64,000 nt of DNA from an uncultured Ruminiclostridium sp. GTDB lineage: Bacteria; Bacillota; Clostridia; Oscillospirales; Ruminococcaceae. A program made the translations under genes and the position numbers. The notes beneath the pieces are model-generated. The model searched no databases and had not been told where the DNA came from. It saw only the letters and a list, made by a program, of their open reading frames with translations. Positions 18,718 through 28,278 of the stretch are shown piece by piece. Where the stretch lies: assembly GCA_910579265.1 (NCBI GenBank), contig CAJTTE010000005.1, forward strand, positions 79,948 to 143,947, given 5' to 3'. Every line of letters starts with the position of its first letter. Within the stretch, counting starts at the first letter, position 1.

Positions 18718-19725
18718 TCAGTCAGAATCAATACTTCCGCTTTTATCTGCGGCAATTTTAGGCAGCCTTGCACTGACTGCTTCCTCGTCATTTACGGCTG
18801 TTTCGGCAGTTTTACCGTACCTACCGTCTTTAACATCCTCAGCGTCCTCGTTATATCCGTTCGTAACACGAAGAGCTTCCCCCAAATGCTCCGCCTGCAT
18901 CTTTCTCAAACCGCTTATCTCCGTTCTGAAACGAGCTATCTGATCCTCTTTTTGTTCAATCCCTGCGCCCCTCAAAAACGTAAATTTTTTTTCAATAACT
19001 GGAACCTCTATTTCTTTCTTAAACGGAGATTCCTCAGAAGCGGCATTTTCTCCCTCCGCTTCAGTCTGTGCGGATGAGCCGGAATCCCCTATAATCTTTC
19101 CTATCTCCTTGCTTTCATATCCGCTAAAGACGGTTTTTCCGATATAGTCCGTATCTTCTACAATTTCTTTTTTAAGAATGCCTATGCTGTTTTTCTTGTA
19201 TATCATATTATATCGCTGCATTCTTGAAAGCTCAATACTTTTAGAAGCGGAAATAACCGCAGCGCTCAAACTGCTTACATTCTTTATAGAATCCTCGCCG
19301 TCAGCGGAATAAGTATCATACTTTGATTTGCCCGTATTCTTGGAAACGTCCTTATCGTCGAGTGAAGGATTGTTTTCCTCTTGAGCATCCTCCTGTTCCT
19401 CCATTTTTTCGACCGCTAAATCCGCTTCACGCTGCTTAAGCTGCACATTAAGCTCTGTAATCTGCTCCTTTGCGCTCTGGATCAGCTCGGCCTTAGTCTT
19501 TTCGTCCATGGTATCGTTTTTTGAAAGTTCATGTATTTTATCTCTTAATGTATTTATCTGGCTTTGAAGCTTTTTGACGGCATTATCCTCTTCATCGTCG
19601 GGATTCTTATTTTTCCCCATTTTAAGCACCTTGGGATCGTCATTTATATTGCCCTTGGAGGGAGTAAAACCCGTCATACGCTTTCCGTACTGAGCCTCGC
19701 CGCCTATACCGGTTAAACGCATCAT
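18718..19725 (-). CDS. Acidic coiled-coil protein, FlxA-like region, function unknown
   Basis: 335 residues with no signal peptide or membrane segment. Residues about 45-110 form a coiled coil (KLQSQINTLRDKIHELSK and following) resembling the FlxA-like family. The rest is low-complexity, charged and Glu/Asp-rich. The N-terminus MMRLTGIGGEAQYG with mostly small residues recalls small structural or flagellar-type accessory proteins, but no flagellar genes are nearby. The start 19725 (or 19722) follows GAGGAGG. Apparently monocistronic. Confidence 0.7.
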   Translation of the reverse strand: MMRLTGIGGEAQYGKRMTGFTPSKGNINDDPKVLKMGKNKNPDDEEDNAVKKLQSQINTLRDKIHELSKNDTMDEKTKAELIQSAKEQITELNVQLKQREADLAVEKMEEQEDAQEENNPSLDDKDVSKNTGKSKYDTYSADGEDSIKNVSSLSAAVISASKSIELSRMQRYNMIYKKNSIGILKKEIVEDTDYIGKTVFSGYESKEIGKIIGDSGSSAQTEAEGENAASEESPFKKEIEVPVIEKKFTFLRGAGIEQKEDQIARFRTEISGLRKMQAEHLGEALRVTNGYNEDAEDVKDGRYGKTAETAVNDEEAVSARLPKIAADKSGSIDSD

Positions 19726-20020
19726 AAATAATATCCTCCTCGCATCGTTCTGATTATTATATCGGCAAAAAAAACAAGAAATTTAGAGCTTTTGCTTAAA
19801 GAATCGGAGCGTATCCACAAAATACAAATATATTCTCGTAATAGATACATAAGAATTTACAAGGATACTGTAATACAAAAAAATTTAACGTAATTTACGG
19901 AAAATTTTGCCGATAATACATATGTCGGACTTTATATAAACACAGCCTAACGCCTAATGATCAATATCCATATTACGGAAAGATGATTTATTTAAATCAA
20001 TTGATTTTATAAAATGCTTT

Positions 20021-20201
20021 TTAAAGCAACACCGCACAATGATTGCGTGTGAATTGCGCAGTCAGATTTTTCGTCAGCTTACATAAATTGAGCGCAGGAA
20101 TACTGACGTATTTCAAGGAGAATTTGTGTAAGATTACGGAAAATATGCAAGCAAGTCGCACGCAAAGCCGTCAGGCGGTCATTTTGCGGTATTGCCTTAA
20201 A
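20021..20201 (+). mobile_element. MITE family 1, copy 3
   Basis: A full-length copy with ends TTAAAGCAACACCGCACAATGA and TCATTTTGCGGTATTGCCTTAA. It lies in a 750-bp gap (19726-20481). The rest of that gap is AT-rich, with no gene I can support. Confidence 0.8.
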
Positions 20202-20481
20202 TATTAAAGCACAAGCGTATATAAACCGGTCCGTCACTCCTGCGTATAAAACCAAAGCAATATGCTTAGGAAATTTGTGCGGAAAGCATATGCAAATTAT
20301 TAAGTTAAAAATGCTTTGTCGCGTCATAATTCTACGAAAGTCGTACATAGCCTGCAAGGCTGCATAACAATATCTGCCTGAGGCGAAAATACTGAATTTT
20401 CGTATTTTAACATATCGGGCAGTCTTTATTCAAGTAAAAATGTACCGAATGTATTAACAAAAATCCCCGATGAAAAACTGT

Positions 20482-20688
20482 TCACCGTTCAATTTTTCTG
20501 ATCATCTCCGAAATTTCTCTTCGTCTTTTATCCGTGGCGGCTTTATCTACAACATAAAACGTATCCATTACTGCCAGAACATCTCCTTCGCCTGCACCCT
20601 CCTCTATAAAATCCCTTCTGATATTCAGCATTGTGTCCCCGTCCTCTACGACCGCATAATCACCTTCAAATCTGTCAATAATCAGCAT
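20482..20688 (-). CDS. DUF3006 small protein
   Basis: 68 residues, reading LIIDRFEGDYAVVEDGD at the N-terminus, the pattern of the DUF3006 family. These small proteins commonly sit beside ComEC-like metallo-hydrolases, as here: it begins four bases after the hydrolase gene. The role is unknown and a partner or regulator of the hydrolase is only a guess. Confidence 0.85.
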   Translation of the reverse strand: MLIIDRFEGDYAVVEDGDTMLNIRRDFIEEGAGEGDVLAVMDTFYVVDKAATDKRRREISEMIRKIER

Positions 20689-20692
20689 AACA

Positions 20693-21706
20693 TCAAACTT
20701 CCTTTTCCGTTTTTATTTCAAGATCCTTCCCGTCGCTTGTAAAAATGATACTTCCGTTATGATCGGTACGATAAATCCTGATACCGATATTATTGAATCT
20801 TTTTATCGTTTCCTTATGAGGATGCCCGTAATCATTGCCTGTCCCGACACTGATAACACCATACACAGGAGACACGGCGTCAAGAAAGCCTTTATGCGAT
20901 GAAGTACTGCTTCCATGATGAGCCACCTTAAGCACGGAAGCCGAAACGTCCGCTCCGTCATTTAAAATGTCGGCCTCGGCTTCCTTTTCTATATCGCCCG
21001 TAAATAAAAACGAATTTTGACCGTGAACGATTTTTACGGCGACGGAATAGTTATTAAGATCCTCGTAATCCTTAACCGGAGACAGGACGGTCATGACAGC
21101 GCCGCCTATTTTATATTCGCTTCCGGCTCTTGCATATTCTACCTTAATATCATTATCTGAAACGGATTTCAACAAGCGTGCATATGTGTTTGTGGTCGGT
21201 ATGACAGACTTTTGTATATCAGGCATTATGACCGTACCGATATCGAATTCATCAAGTATATAGCTCATACCTCCTATATGGTCGGAATGAGGATGAGAAG
21301 CGATAACATAATCCAATCTGCTTATATTTAAGGATCTGATATAGCTTATTACCCGATTGCTGTATTCCCTTTCGCCGCAGTCGATAAGAACCGTACCGGA
21401 ATCGGATAAAATAAGCTGACAGTCGCCCTGGCCCACATCTATAAAATGAACCGAAATATTCCCTTCCGCTATATCGGCTGAGGGTTTAAATCCGCTTCCG
21501 GAAAAAATCTCGTCAAATGTGGGAATCCCGTCTATTTTAAAAAACCGGTCATTAAGAAGAAAAAATATCAGAAATACGACTAAGAGAACCGCAGCGGCAA
21601 TATAAGCATGTTTTCCCGCTGCTTTTTTCCCGCCGGCAAGAGCGGCGTTTCTTATTGCTTTACCGTTATTTTTTCTGTGTTTATAAAGATCAAAGTCTGT
21701 TTTCAT
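20693..21706 (-). CDS. ComEC/Rec2-like metallo-beta-lactamase-fold hydrolase, membrane-anchored
   Basis: 337 residues. A single transmembrane helix (about 33-53) is followed by an extracellular metallo-beta-lactamase domain. The metal motifs are ASHPHSDHIGG (about 136-146), FTGDIEKEAE and KVAHHGSSTSS, as in the C-terminal domain of the competence protein ComEC. Stand-alone versions are predicted nucleases or phosphodiesterases. The start 21706 follows CGGAG. It forms an operon with the DUF3006 gene. Confidence 0.88.
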   Translation of the reverse strand: MKTDFDLYKHRKNNGKAIRNAALAGGKKAAGKHAYIAAAVLLVVFLIFFLLNDRFFKIDGIPTFDEIFSGSGFKPSADIAEGNISVHFIDVGQGDCQLILSDSGTVLIDCGEREYSNRVISYIRSLNISRLDYVIASHPHSDHIGGMSYILDEFDIGTVIMPDIQKSVIPTTNTYARLLKSVSDNDIKVEYARAGSEYKIGGAVMTVLSPVKDYEDLNNYSVAVKIVHGQNSFLFTGDIEKEAEADILNDGADVSASVLKVAHHGSSTSSHKGFLDAVSPVYGVISVGTGNDYGHPHKETIKRFNNIGIRIYRTDHNGSIIFTSDGKDLEIKTEKEV

Positions 21707-21792
21707 ATTTTCTCCGTATTTTTTACATTAACAACAATGAATTTTGATGGGATTTTTACTAAACCGAGTCAAAATTCTTTTTAGCGTATATC

Positions 21793-24597
21793 CTAATCCT
21801 GCTTATTCAGCTTTCTTTCATACCAGCTTTCTTTTGACATAAGAAGCTGACGCGGTTTATTGCCGTCCTGCGCTCCGACTATCCCCATCTGCTCCATCAT
21901 ATCCACCAAACGGGCGGCTCGGCCGTAACCTACATTAAGCCGTCTCTGCAATGCCGAAGTACTTGCTCCTCCGTTTGCGAATACTACCTCTATTGCCTCG
22001 TCCAGCTTATCGTCGGTTACCTCAAGTTCACCGTTAAATTCGGATCTTCCCTTTTCATCGGATCCTACCTTCTCCGCCTGACGTTCTACTTCATCCATAA
22101 CGTTTTCATCATACTCAAGAGCAAATTTATTTTTAATAAATTCCGTAACTCTTTCCACCTCTTCATCGGATACCCAGCAGCCCTGTACACGCATAGGCTT
22201 TGCCATGCCAACGGATTTATAAAGCATATCGCCTTTACCTAACAGCTTTTCCGCGCCGCCGTTATCGATTATAGTTCTGCTGTCCACCTGAGAAGCTACC
22301 TTTAAAGCGATTCTCGACGGTATATTTGATTTTATAAGACCTGTGATTACGTCAACCGAAGGTCTTTGAGTCGCAACAACTAAATGCATACCAGCAGCTC
22401 TTGCCTTTTGAGCAAGGCGGCATATACTCGCCTCAACATCGTTCTTTGAACACATCATAAGATCCGCCAGCTCATCGATAAATATAACCACCTGAGGCAT
22501 GGGAGCCAGATCCTCTCTTGTGGAAGCAAGCTTATTATATGATTTTATATCACGAACATTGTTTTCGCTCAGTAAATTATACCTTTTGTCCATTTCGGTG
22601 CATGCCCATGCCAGCGCACCCGCGGCTTTTTTCGGATCGGTGACCACCGGAAGCAGCAGATGACCTATGCCGTTATATATCATAAACTCAACCGCCTTGG
22701 GATCCACCATAACGAGTCTTACCTCATCCGGAGTGGCGCGGAAAAGAATACTCATGATAATAGAGTTGACGCAAACTGATTTTCCCGCACCAGTAGTACC
22801 CGCAATAAGTATATGCGGCATTTCCGCGATATCGCATATAACCACCTCTCCGGAAATATTCTTACCCAACGCCGAGCCCAGCTTGCTTTCGCATTTTTCG
22901 AAAGCCTCGCTGTCGATCATCTCCCTGATAAATACCGTTTCCTTTTCCTTATTGGGAACCTCTATACCTACGGCTGCCTTATTGGGAATAGGCGCTTCAA
23001 TACGAACTCCGGCCGTAGCAAGATTAAGAGAAATATCATCCACAAGACCGGTGATCTTTGCGATCTTAACGCCGGGGGCGGGCTGAAGCTCATATCTTGT
23101 TACGGAAGGGCCTCTTACGGCTTCTAAAAATTTGGTGGATACGCCGAAGCTTTTAAGTGCATTAACGAGTGTCTCCGCGTTATTCTCTATTTCGGCATTC
23201 TTGTTTTCTTCGCTCACCTTTCTCTTCACTTCATTAAGCAAAAGCACCGGAGGAAGTACATATTCCTCAACTGAAGTGACCACCTGCTCCATGATCTGCT
23301 GGCCGTTTTCTCCGGTATTGACGACCGTTTCCACAATTACGCCGTTTTTCTTGTTTTTTTCCTCTATCTCTCGGTTATAATCCTCTATGGCCTGTTCGAT
23401 CTCGTTTAACTCTTCTTTAGGAGCAATTGTGTTCTCCTGACTCGTACCGTTGTTTTTAACGTCTTCCTGCCCGTTGCTTTTTTCTTGTTCTTCTTTATTG
23501 TTCAGAGAAAGCTGTTCGCCCTCGACTATCTTCGGGTTTGATTCCGCGTTTTCCTTCGTTTCGCCGAGGTTATTTTGCATCTGCGCTTTTTCAGCTGCCA
23601 GAGCGGTTTCATTACGTTTATAATCCTCATCCGTAAGCCTTGGAGGCACCAACGGGGATTTAGCACCTATTTTTATCAGATATTCGTCAGAAGCCTGCTT
23701 TTGCTCTTCCACAATGGCCTTTGCCTGCTGATCCGTTTCTGATACCTGGTTTTCGCCGTCGCCCCTGATTTCTCTGGTCATAGCCTCAAGACTGCTGAAT
23801 TTCTTATTTATTTTATCTCCGTCAATAACGTTTAACTCCTCGGATTGCTTATTTGCCTCCTCTTCTTCAAGGCGGAGCCTCTCCCGCTCCTCCCTGATAT
23901 ACATGCTTTCCTCCTCATATTCGACCCGTTTTCTTTTAATAAATGCACCCAGCTTGACAAAGGGCTTTGCCAGAAGCTGTAAAAAAGTCATTAAGCTGAT
24001 ATTCGCCATTATCATTATTATAACAAATATTATAAGAACAATTACAATAGTAGCTCCGACTCGTCCGAGCAAAAGCAAAGGGAATCCGATAAGAAGCGCA
24101 CAAACTCCGCCTCCGGAAAAATGTGTCCCGTTATTGTATATTTCCGAAACGACCTCTCCGAAGCCTTCTGCTTCAGGCGATGCGACCTGACCTATAAAAA
24201 TAATCTGAATTGCCGCGCTTAAAAGAAAGATAAACGCAACTATTTGGAACAATCTTGCGGATATAGTGGATCTTCCTTTGTCCAGGCTTATCATAACCGC
24301 AATATAAATACAAAGCGGACCGATAAAGAATACCGTCGCACCGAAAACTCCGCAGAAAAAACCGTGTATGTAATCCCACATATTCGGAGATGCAGAATCA
24401 ACGTTTCCTATAAGTGCAAAAGCCGTTATCATTATACCTGCCGCAAAAAGAATTACCGACCATATATTTCTTCGTTTTTTATTTTTTGCCAAGGCCTCCG
24501 CCCTTTTTGCATTAACGGAAGACCCCGAAGAAGCAGATTTTCCTTTTGATGAAGCGGAAGTGGATTTTGCGGTTTTTTCCTTCTGTGATGCTGCCAT
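21793..24597 (-). CDS. ftsK: DNA translocase FtsK/SpoIIIE
   Basis: A membrane-anchored ATPase that pumps chromosomal DNA across the division or sporulation septum. About 934 residues from ATG 24597 (AAGGG site; a longer frame from 24633 has none). Four transmembrane helices lie between about 45 and 215, followed by a long acidic, Gln/Glu-rich linker to about 430. The FtsK motor has Walker A GTTGAGKSV and Walker B VIFIDELADLM. A C-terminal winged-helix gamma domain (LDEAIEVVFANGGASTSALQ) reads orienting DNA sequences. Its neighbours uppP, ylzJ-like and tepA resemble the tepA-ylzJ-spoIIIE order in Bacillus, which favours a SpoIIIE role. Confidence 0.95.
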   Translation of the reverse strand: MAASQKEKTAKSTSASSKGKSASSGSSVNAKRAEALAKNKKRRNIWSVILFAAGIMITAFALIGNVDSASPNMWDYIHGFFCGVFGATVFFIGPLCIYIAVMISLDKGRSTISARLFQIVAFIFLLSAAIQIIFIGQVASPEAEGFGEVVSEIYNNGTHFSGGGVCALLIGFPLLLLGRVGATIVIVLIIFVIIMIMANISLMTFLQLLAKPFVKLGAFIKRKRVEYEEESMYIREERERLRLEEEEANKQSEELNVIDGDKINKKFSSLEAMTREIRGDGENQVSETDQQAKAIVEEQKQASDEYLIKIGAKSPLVPPRLTDEDYKRNETALAAEKAQMQNNLGETKENAESNPKIVEGEQLSLNNKEEQEKSNGQEDVKNNGTSQENTIAPKEELNEIEQAIEDYNREIEEKNKKNGVIVETVVNTGENGQQIMEQVVTSVEEYVLPPVLLLNEVKRKVSEENKNAEIENNAETLVNALKSFGVSTKFLEAVRGPSVTRYELQPAPGVKIAKITGLVDDISLNLATAGVRIEAPIPNKAAVGIEVPNKEKETVFIREMIDSEAFEKCESKLGSALGKNISGEVVICDIAEMPHILIAGTTGAGKSVCVNSIIMSILFRATPDEVRLVMVDPKAVEFMIYNGIGHLLLPVVTDPKKAAGALAWACTEMDKRYNLLSENNVRDIKSYNKLASTREDLAPMPQVVIFIDELADLMMCSKNDVEASICRLAQKARAAGMHLVVATQRPSVDVITGLIKSNIPSRIALKVASQVDSRTIIDNGGAEKLLGKGDMLYKSVGMAKPMRVQGCWVSDEEVERVTEFIKNKFALEYDENVMDEVERQAEKVGSDEKGRSEFNGELEVTDDKLDEAIEVVFANGGASTSALQRRLNVGYGRAARLVDMMEQMGIVGAQDGNKPRQLLMSKESWYERKLNKQD

Positions 24598-24673
24598 TTT
24601 AAACGACCCTTTCCTTTCAAAAAGCTGTCGCAAAATAAAAGCGGCAGCTGATTAATTATTTTTTACGGAAAGA

Positions 24674-25531
24674 TCAGAATCTGATCAGATTCCCCGTAAC
24701 ATTTTCATATATACCTGCAAAAACGCATAATACGCCTAAGATAAGAAGATAAATTCCGAAAAGCTTAAACTTGTTCTTTTTTGTAATAAGCTTTACCAGC
24801 TTTATGGCAAGAATACCGACTACCGCCGAAACTATAAAGCCTACGGCCAGAAGCGGAAGATTAAATTCCGTACCGGCCTCAACCGCATCCTTTATTTCAA
24901 GGACGCTGCCGCCAAGTATCGCGGGGATCCCCAAAATAAAAGAGAATTTTACGGCCGTTTCTCTTGTAAGCCCGCAGAACAGACCGGCGGTTATTGTAGA
25001 TCCCGAACGGGATACGCCCGGAAACAACGCCACACACTGAAAAAGTCCTACGGATACGGCGTCGCGTATTTTCATATTTTTGCCTGTCTTTATCCCCTTA
25101 ACACAGGCATCAGACAAAAACAGAAGCATGGCGGTAAACAAAAATGCGCAACCCTCAAAAATAATATCTCCGTCACCCTCCATGCAAGTGAAGAAATCCT
25201 TGACAAAATAAGCCGGAATGAGTAAAAGCGTTGCAATAACAACCATGAACAGCATCCTTCTGCTGTCGTTCATATTATTCCACGAAAATCTTCCTGTAAA
25301 AACATCTCTGATGGTGAGAAAAAACTCCTTGATAATCCCAAGGATGTCCTTTCCGAAAGCAATAAATACCGCCACAAGCGTTCCAAGGTGAAGCACGATG
25401 GAAATAAGAAGCGTCGACTCCTCAACTCCGAGGAAATGCTGCGCAACCGACAGATGTCCGGAGCTTGAGATCGGAAGAAATTCCGTTAGACCTTGTATGA
25501 TCCCCTGAATCATAATTGATATGTATTCCAT
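24674..25531 (-). CDS. uppP: Undecaprenyl-diphosphatase (BacA/UppP)
   Basis: Dephosphorylates undecaprenyl diphosphate to recycle the lipid carrier for cell-wall synthesis, and confers bacitracin tolerance when abundant. 285 residues with about eight membrane segments. The two signature motifs are present: GLTEFLPISSSGHL near the N-terminus and PGVSRSGSTI near residue 175. AGGAG precedes ATG 25531. It lies upstream of ftsK on the same strand. Confidence 0.95.
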   Translation of the reverse strand: MEYISIMIQGIIQGLTEFLPISSSGHLSVAQHFLGVEESTLLISIVLHLGTLVAVFIAFGKDILGIIKEFFLTIRDVFTGRFSWNNMNDSRRMLFMVVIATLLLIPAYFVKDFFTCMEGDGDIIFEGCAFLFTAMLLFLSDACVKGIKTGKNMKIRDAVSVGLFQCVALFPGVSRSGSTITAGLFCGLTRETAVKFSFILGIPAILGGSVLEIKDAVEAGTEFNLPLLAVGFIVSAVVGILAIKLVKLITKKNKFKLFGIYLLILGVLCVFAGIYENVTGNLIRF

Positions 25532-25603
25532 AAAATCTCCTAAAATCCTATGTAAGCCAATCCAAATTTTTATTTGGAACTGGCAGTGTTCTGTGATAAA
25601 TAA

Positions 25604-25804
25604 TCACAAAAAGGTCTTATAATTTTTATTTAAATAATCCTTTGGGTCGGTTGAAAAAAAACCGTAAGGTTTAAACTCTCCCTCCCGCTTCAGCAAAGTG
25701 ACCACACCCGATCCCAGCCGCTTTTCGGAAAATTCGGGGAAATTGCCGGAATAGGATTGATCAGGATAAAAAATATCCATTTCGCTGATAATAGAGTGAA
25801 GCAT
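25604..25804 (-). CDS. ylzJ: YlzJ-like protein
   Basis: 66 residues. The C-terminal pattern STDPKDYLNKNYKTF matches the SP-x-DYLNP-x-Y ending of the YlzJ family, and the gene lies between tepA and ftsK, as in Bacillus. Function is unknown in all organisms. The overlapping frame 25690-25875 was rejected in its favour. GGAAAGGG lies about ten bases before the ATG. Confidence 0.7.
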   Translation of the reverse strand: MLHSIISEMDIFYPDQSYSGNFPEFSEKRLGSGVVTLLKREGEFKPYGFFSTDPKDYLNKNYKTFL

Positions 25805-26092
25805 TGATAATCATCCCTTTCCTTAGAAAAAGCATTCATGTCGTTTCGCCCACAAAATGTTCTTCTTAAAAACACCGTATATTATTTTATAAAAACGACG
25901 CTACGTAAAACATTGAAGCATTTTCAGGCTTTACATAAGAGCCTGAGGCATAACTTATACTTTTAAAGCGTCCGATCAACAAAAGCCTGCCCGTCTTATA
26001 TAAGGATTGCCGCAGAAGAAACCGAAAACAGGCATAACCTGCAATCAGACGAATCCTGATTTTATATAAGGAACAGCCATAACGCTTAAAAT

Positions 26093-27052
26093 TTAATAAT
26101 CTTCTAAAATATCATCCTCTGCGGTAATAAATCTACCGTCCTCATATACAAGATCTCCGTTGTAAATCATATTCAACAAAGAAACGGCTCTACGTTCATC
26201 AATTTCCGAAGGAATTATGCTTTTGCGGGACTTCCCCTTATCAGTTGCCTGCTTTTTAGAGGCTTTTTTCTTGTGAGACTGCTTCTTGTGATCGTCTCCT
26301 TCGCTTTCTATCATGTCATAAAGACACTGAACTGCGTCGGACAATCCTCCGAGGCTGTCAATAAGTCCCTCCTTGACGGCCGTATCACCGTCTACAACAG
26401 AACCCACATCCATGACCAGCTCATCCTTCTTCATCATAAGCTCTTTAAAGCGCGAAGCGGACATGCCGCTGTTTTTAGTGACAAAATTAACTATTCTTTC
26501 CTGCATCCTGTCAAAATATGAAAGAGTCTGGGGTATGCCCAAAAGCAATCCGTTCATTCTGACCGGGTGAATGGTCATTGTTGCCGAAGGAACAATAAAG
26601 CTTTTTTTGGCGCTTACCGCAAGAGGCACTCCTATTGAATGTCCTCCTCCCACAACAATTGAAACCGTAGGTTTTCTCATTCCTGCAATAAGCTCCGATA
26701 TTGCAAGCCCCGCCTCTACGTCTCCGCCTACCGTATTAAGAATAATAAGCAATCCTTCTATATCGGGATCCTGTTCTATAGCCACAAGAGCAGGTATTAT
26801 ATGCTCATACTTGGTAGTCTTATTTTGAGGCGGAAGGATATAATGACCTTCGATCTGACCGATGATCGTAAGACAATGTATAGCATGCTTTGCGTTTGTG
26901 GCAACTATCCCGGTATCTATTATCATTTGATTCTGATTTTCAACAGGCGATTCGTTTTTTTCGTTTTCTTCGTTTTCACCTGTTTCGCCTGTATTTTTTA
27001 CAGCTTTTGTTTCTTTTGAATCATCATTATGCTTGCTTTTTTTGCTGCCCAT
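26093..27052 (-). CDS. tepA: ClpP-like serine protease TepA
   Basis: 319 residues from ATG 27052, placed six bases after AAAGGTG. The upstream GTG at 27061 is part of that ribosome site. A variable charged N-terminus (Glu/Lys-rich, about 1-40) precedes a ClpP/crotonase-fold protease domain. It has the catalytic Ser in GGGHSIGVPLAV and the catalytic His in MTIHPVRMNG. In Bacillus, TepA has been linked to translocation or degradation of signal peptides and spore protein processing; the exact role here is unknown. The C-terminus is lysine-rich. Confidence 0.88.
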   Translation of the reverse strand: MGSKKSKHNDDSKETKAVKNTGETGENEENEKNESPVENQNQMIIDTGIVATNAKHAIHCLTIIGQIEGHYILPPQNKTTKYEHIIPALVAIEQDPDIEGLLIILNTVGGDVEAGLAISELIAGMRKPTVSIVVGGGHSIGVPLAVSAKKSFIVPSATMTIHPVRMNGLLLGIPQTLSYFDRMQERIVNFVTKNSGMSASRFKELMMKKDELVMDVGSVVDGDTAVKEGLIDSLGGLSDAVQCLYDMIESEGDDHKKQSHKKKASKKQATDKGKSRKSIIPSEIDERRAVSLLNMIYNGDLVYEDGRFITAEDDILEDY

Positions 27053-27061
27053 AATTATCAC

Positions 27062-28192
27062 CTTTCTGAAAAATATAGTTTGCCGTTATTTTTTTCAAAA
27101 AGAGACGGAATATACGCATCCACCAAAAACTGTATCAATTAATTATACCAAAATCTCCCCGAAAAGTAAACAGTTTTTGAAATTTAACTTCACCCCGGTA
27201 TAGCTTTTTCTATTATTGAGAAAAAATAAAACGCCGTGTGTTTTATTTGTAAAATCACAAAATCTTTTATGATTTACATCTTAAGAACTGAAGCCGGAAA
27301 ATGCTTTGAAATCAAAATTCTCCTTATCCGCTCTCCGCTTATGGTTCATGTTCGTTCAACGTAATGCGTAATCATTGTTAATGCTTATTTATTGTACTTT
27401 ATTTTACCGGAAGATCATGATATCCATAACTATAGACCCGCATTCATAAGGCTCCGCTTTTACACACTGATTTTTGATATATAAAACGGAAGGACATTTA
27501 CCGTCACAATGCACCGGTGAAAATTTTTTCAATTTTCATATTAAAGCCTCAAAAAAACGTAACCAATTTAAAATATAAAAGCCCTATAAAAAGATTTTTC
27601 AAAATTATATGTGACCAAGGCATATCTTAAAACAAAGCAAATATGTACAATTGCGCTGAAAGCATAATGATCTCAAGAAAAAAATCGGAGAGATACAAGG
27701 GTATTTTGCAGTTACCGCTTCGGGATAACTATCGGCATTCTTTGACGCACAAAGCGGCCGCTATTAGTAGAAATTATGCAATTTGCGGATTTTTAAACAA
27801 GCCCCTATACATCATCATACATTTTAGGGCGGTTTTAAACAAATAACTTTTTTCGCATATCCGTAGCATAAGAATTTTGTACTCTTTTACCGGATATCAT
27901 TCCGAAAAATCGAAAAAAAGATTTTTTTATTATCCCGAACAATGAACAGCGCGGTGAAGAGCCTCAACAAAACGCCGAAATCCACGACGATCCATCAGAG
28001 AAAACACATCGGCCAAACAACCCGTATAAATATACAAAGCCCGATTTATCCGATGCTTTCCTTAAAACGAATTCTACGGATCGTTTTTACGGCGTAAACA
28101 ACGTATCAAAAATATTATATATCACCTTCTTTTCCTGTTTTATTCATATCCTGTATACGATTTAACGACAATGCTTTTCCGAATTTTTCTTA
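27062..28192. other. 1.1-kb intergenic region
   Basis: AT-rich and gene-free apart from one family-2 inverted-end repeat (27619-27807). The small frames here coincide with the repeat or lack ribosome sites. Nothing else is assignable. Confidence 0.5.
27619..27807 (+). mobile_element. Inverted-end repeat family 2, copy B
   Basis: A ~189-bp copy starting GGCATATCTTAAAACAAAGC and ending ATTTGCGGATTTTTAAACAA. It is the same family as 2103-2289, 33210-33395 and 47603-47789, and more diverged than copy D. Confidence 0.6.
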
Positions 28193-28221
28193 TTGAAAAA
28201 TTATGCCGGATATGCTAAAAT
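28193..28221 (+). promoter_or_regulatory. Sigma-A promoter
   Basis: TTGAAA, 17 bases, TAAAAT, upstream of the gene at 28279. A stem (TTTAAAACC/GGTTTTAAA, 28249-28269) lies between AAAGGCGG (28240-28247) and the ATG. Folding it would bring the distant ribosome site nearer to the start. Confidence 0.6.
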
Positions 28222-28278
28222 AATTACAGAAAACATAAGAAAGGCGGATTTTAAAACCTGGGTTTTAAATAAAAAAAT

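Noticed and set aside
25690..25875. 61-codon frame overlapping the YlzJ-like gene
   Set aside because: The YlzJ-like frame has the family ending and the conserved tepA-ylzJ-ftsK order; this frame has no such support.
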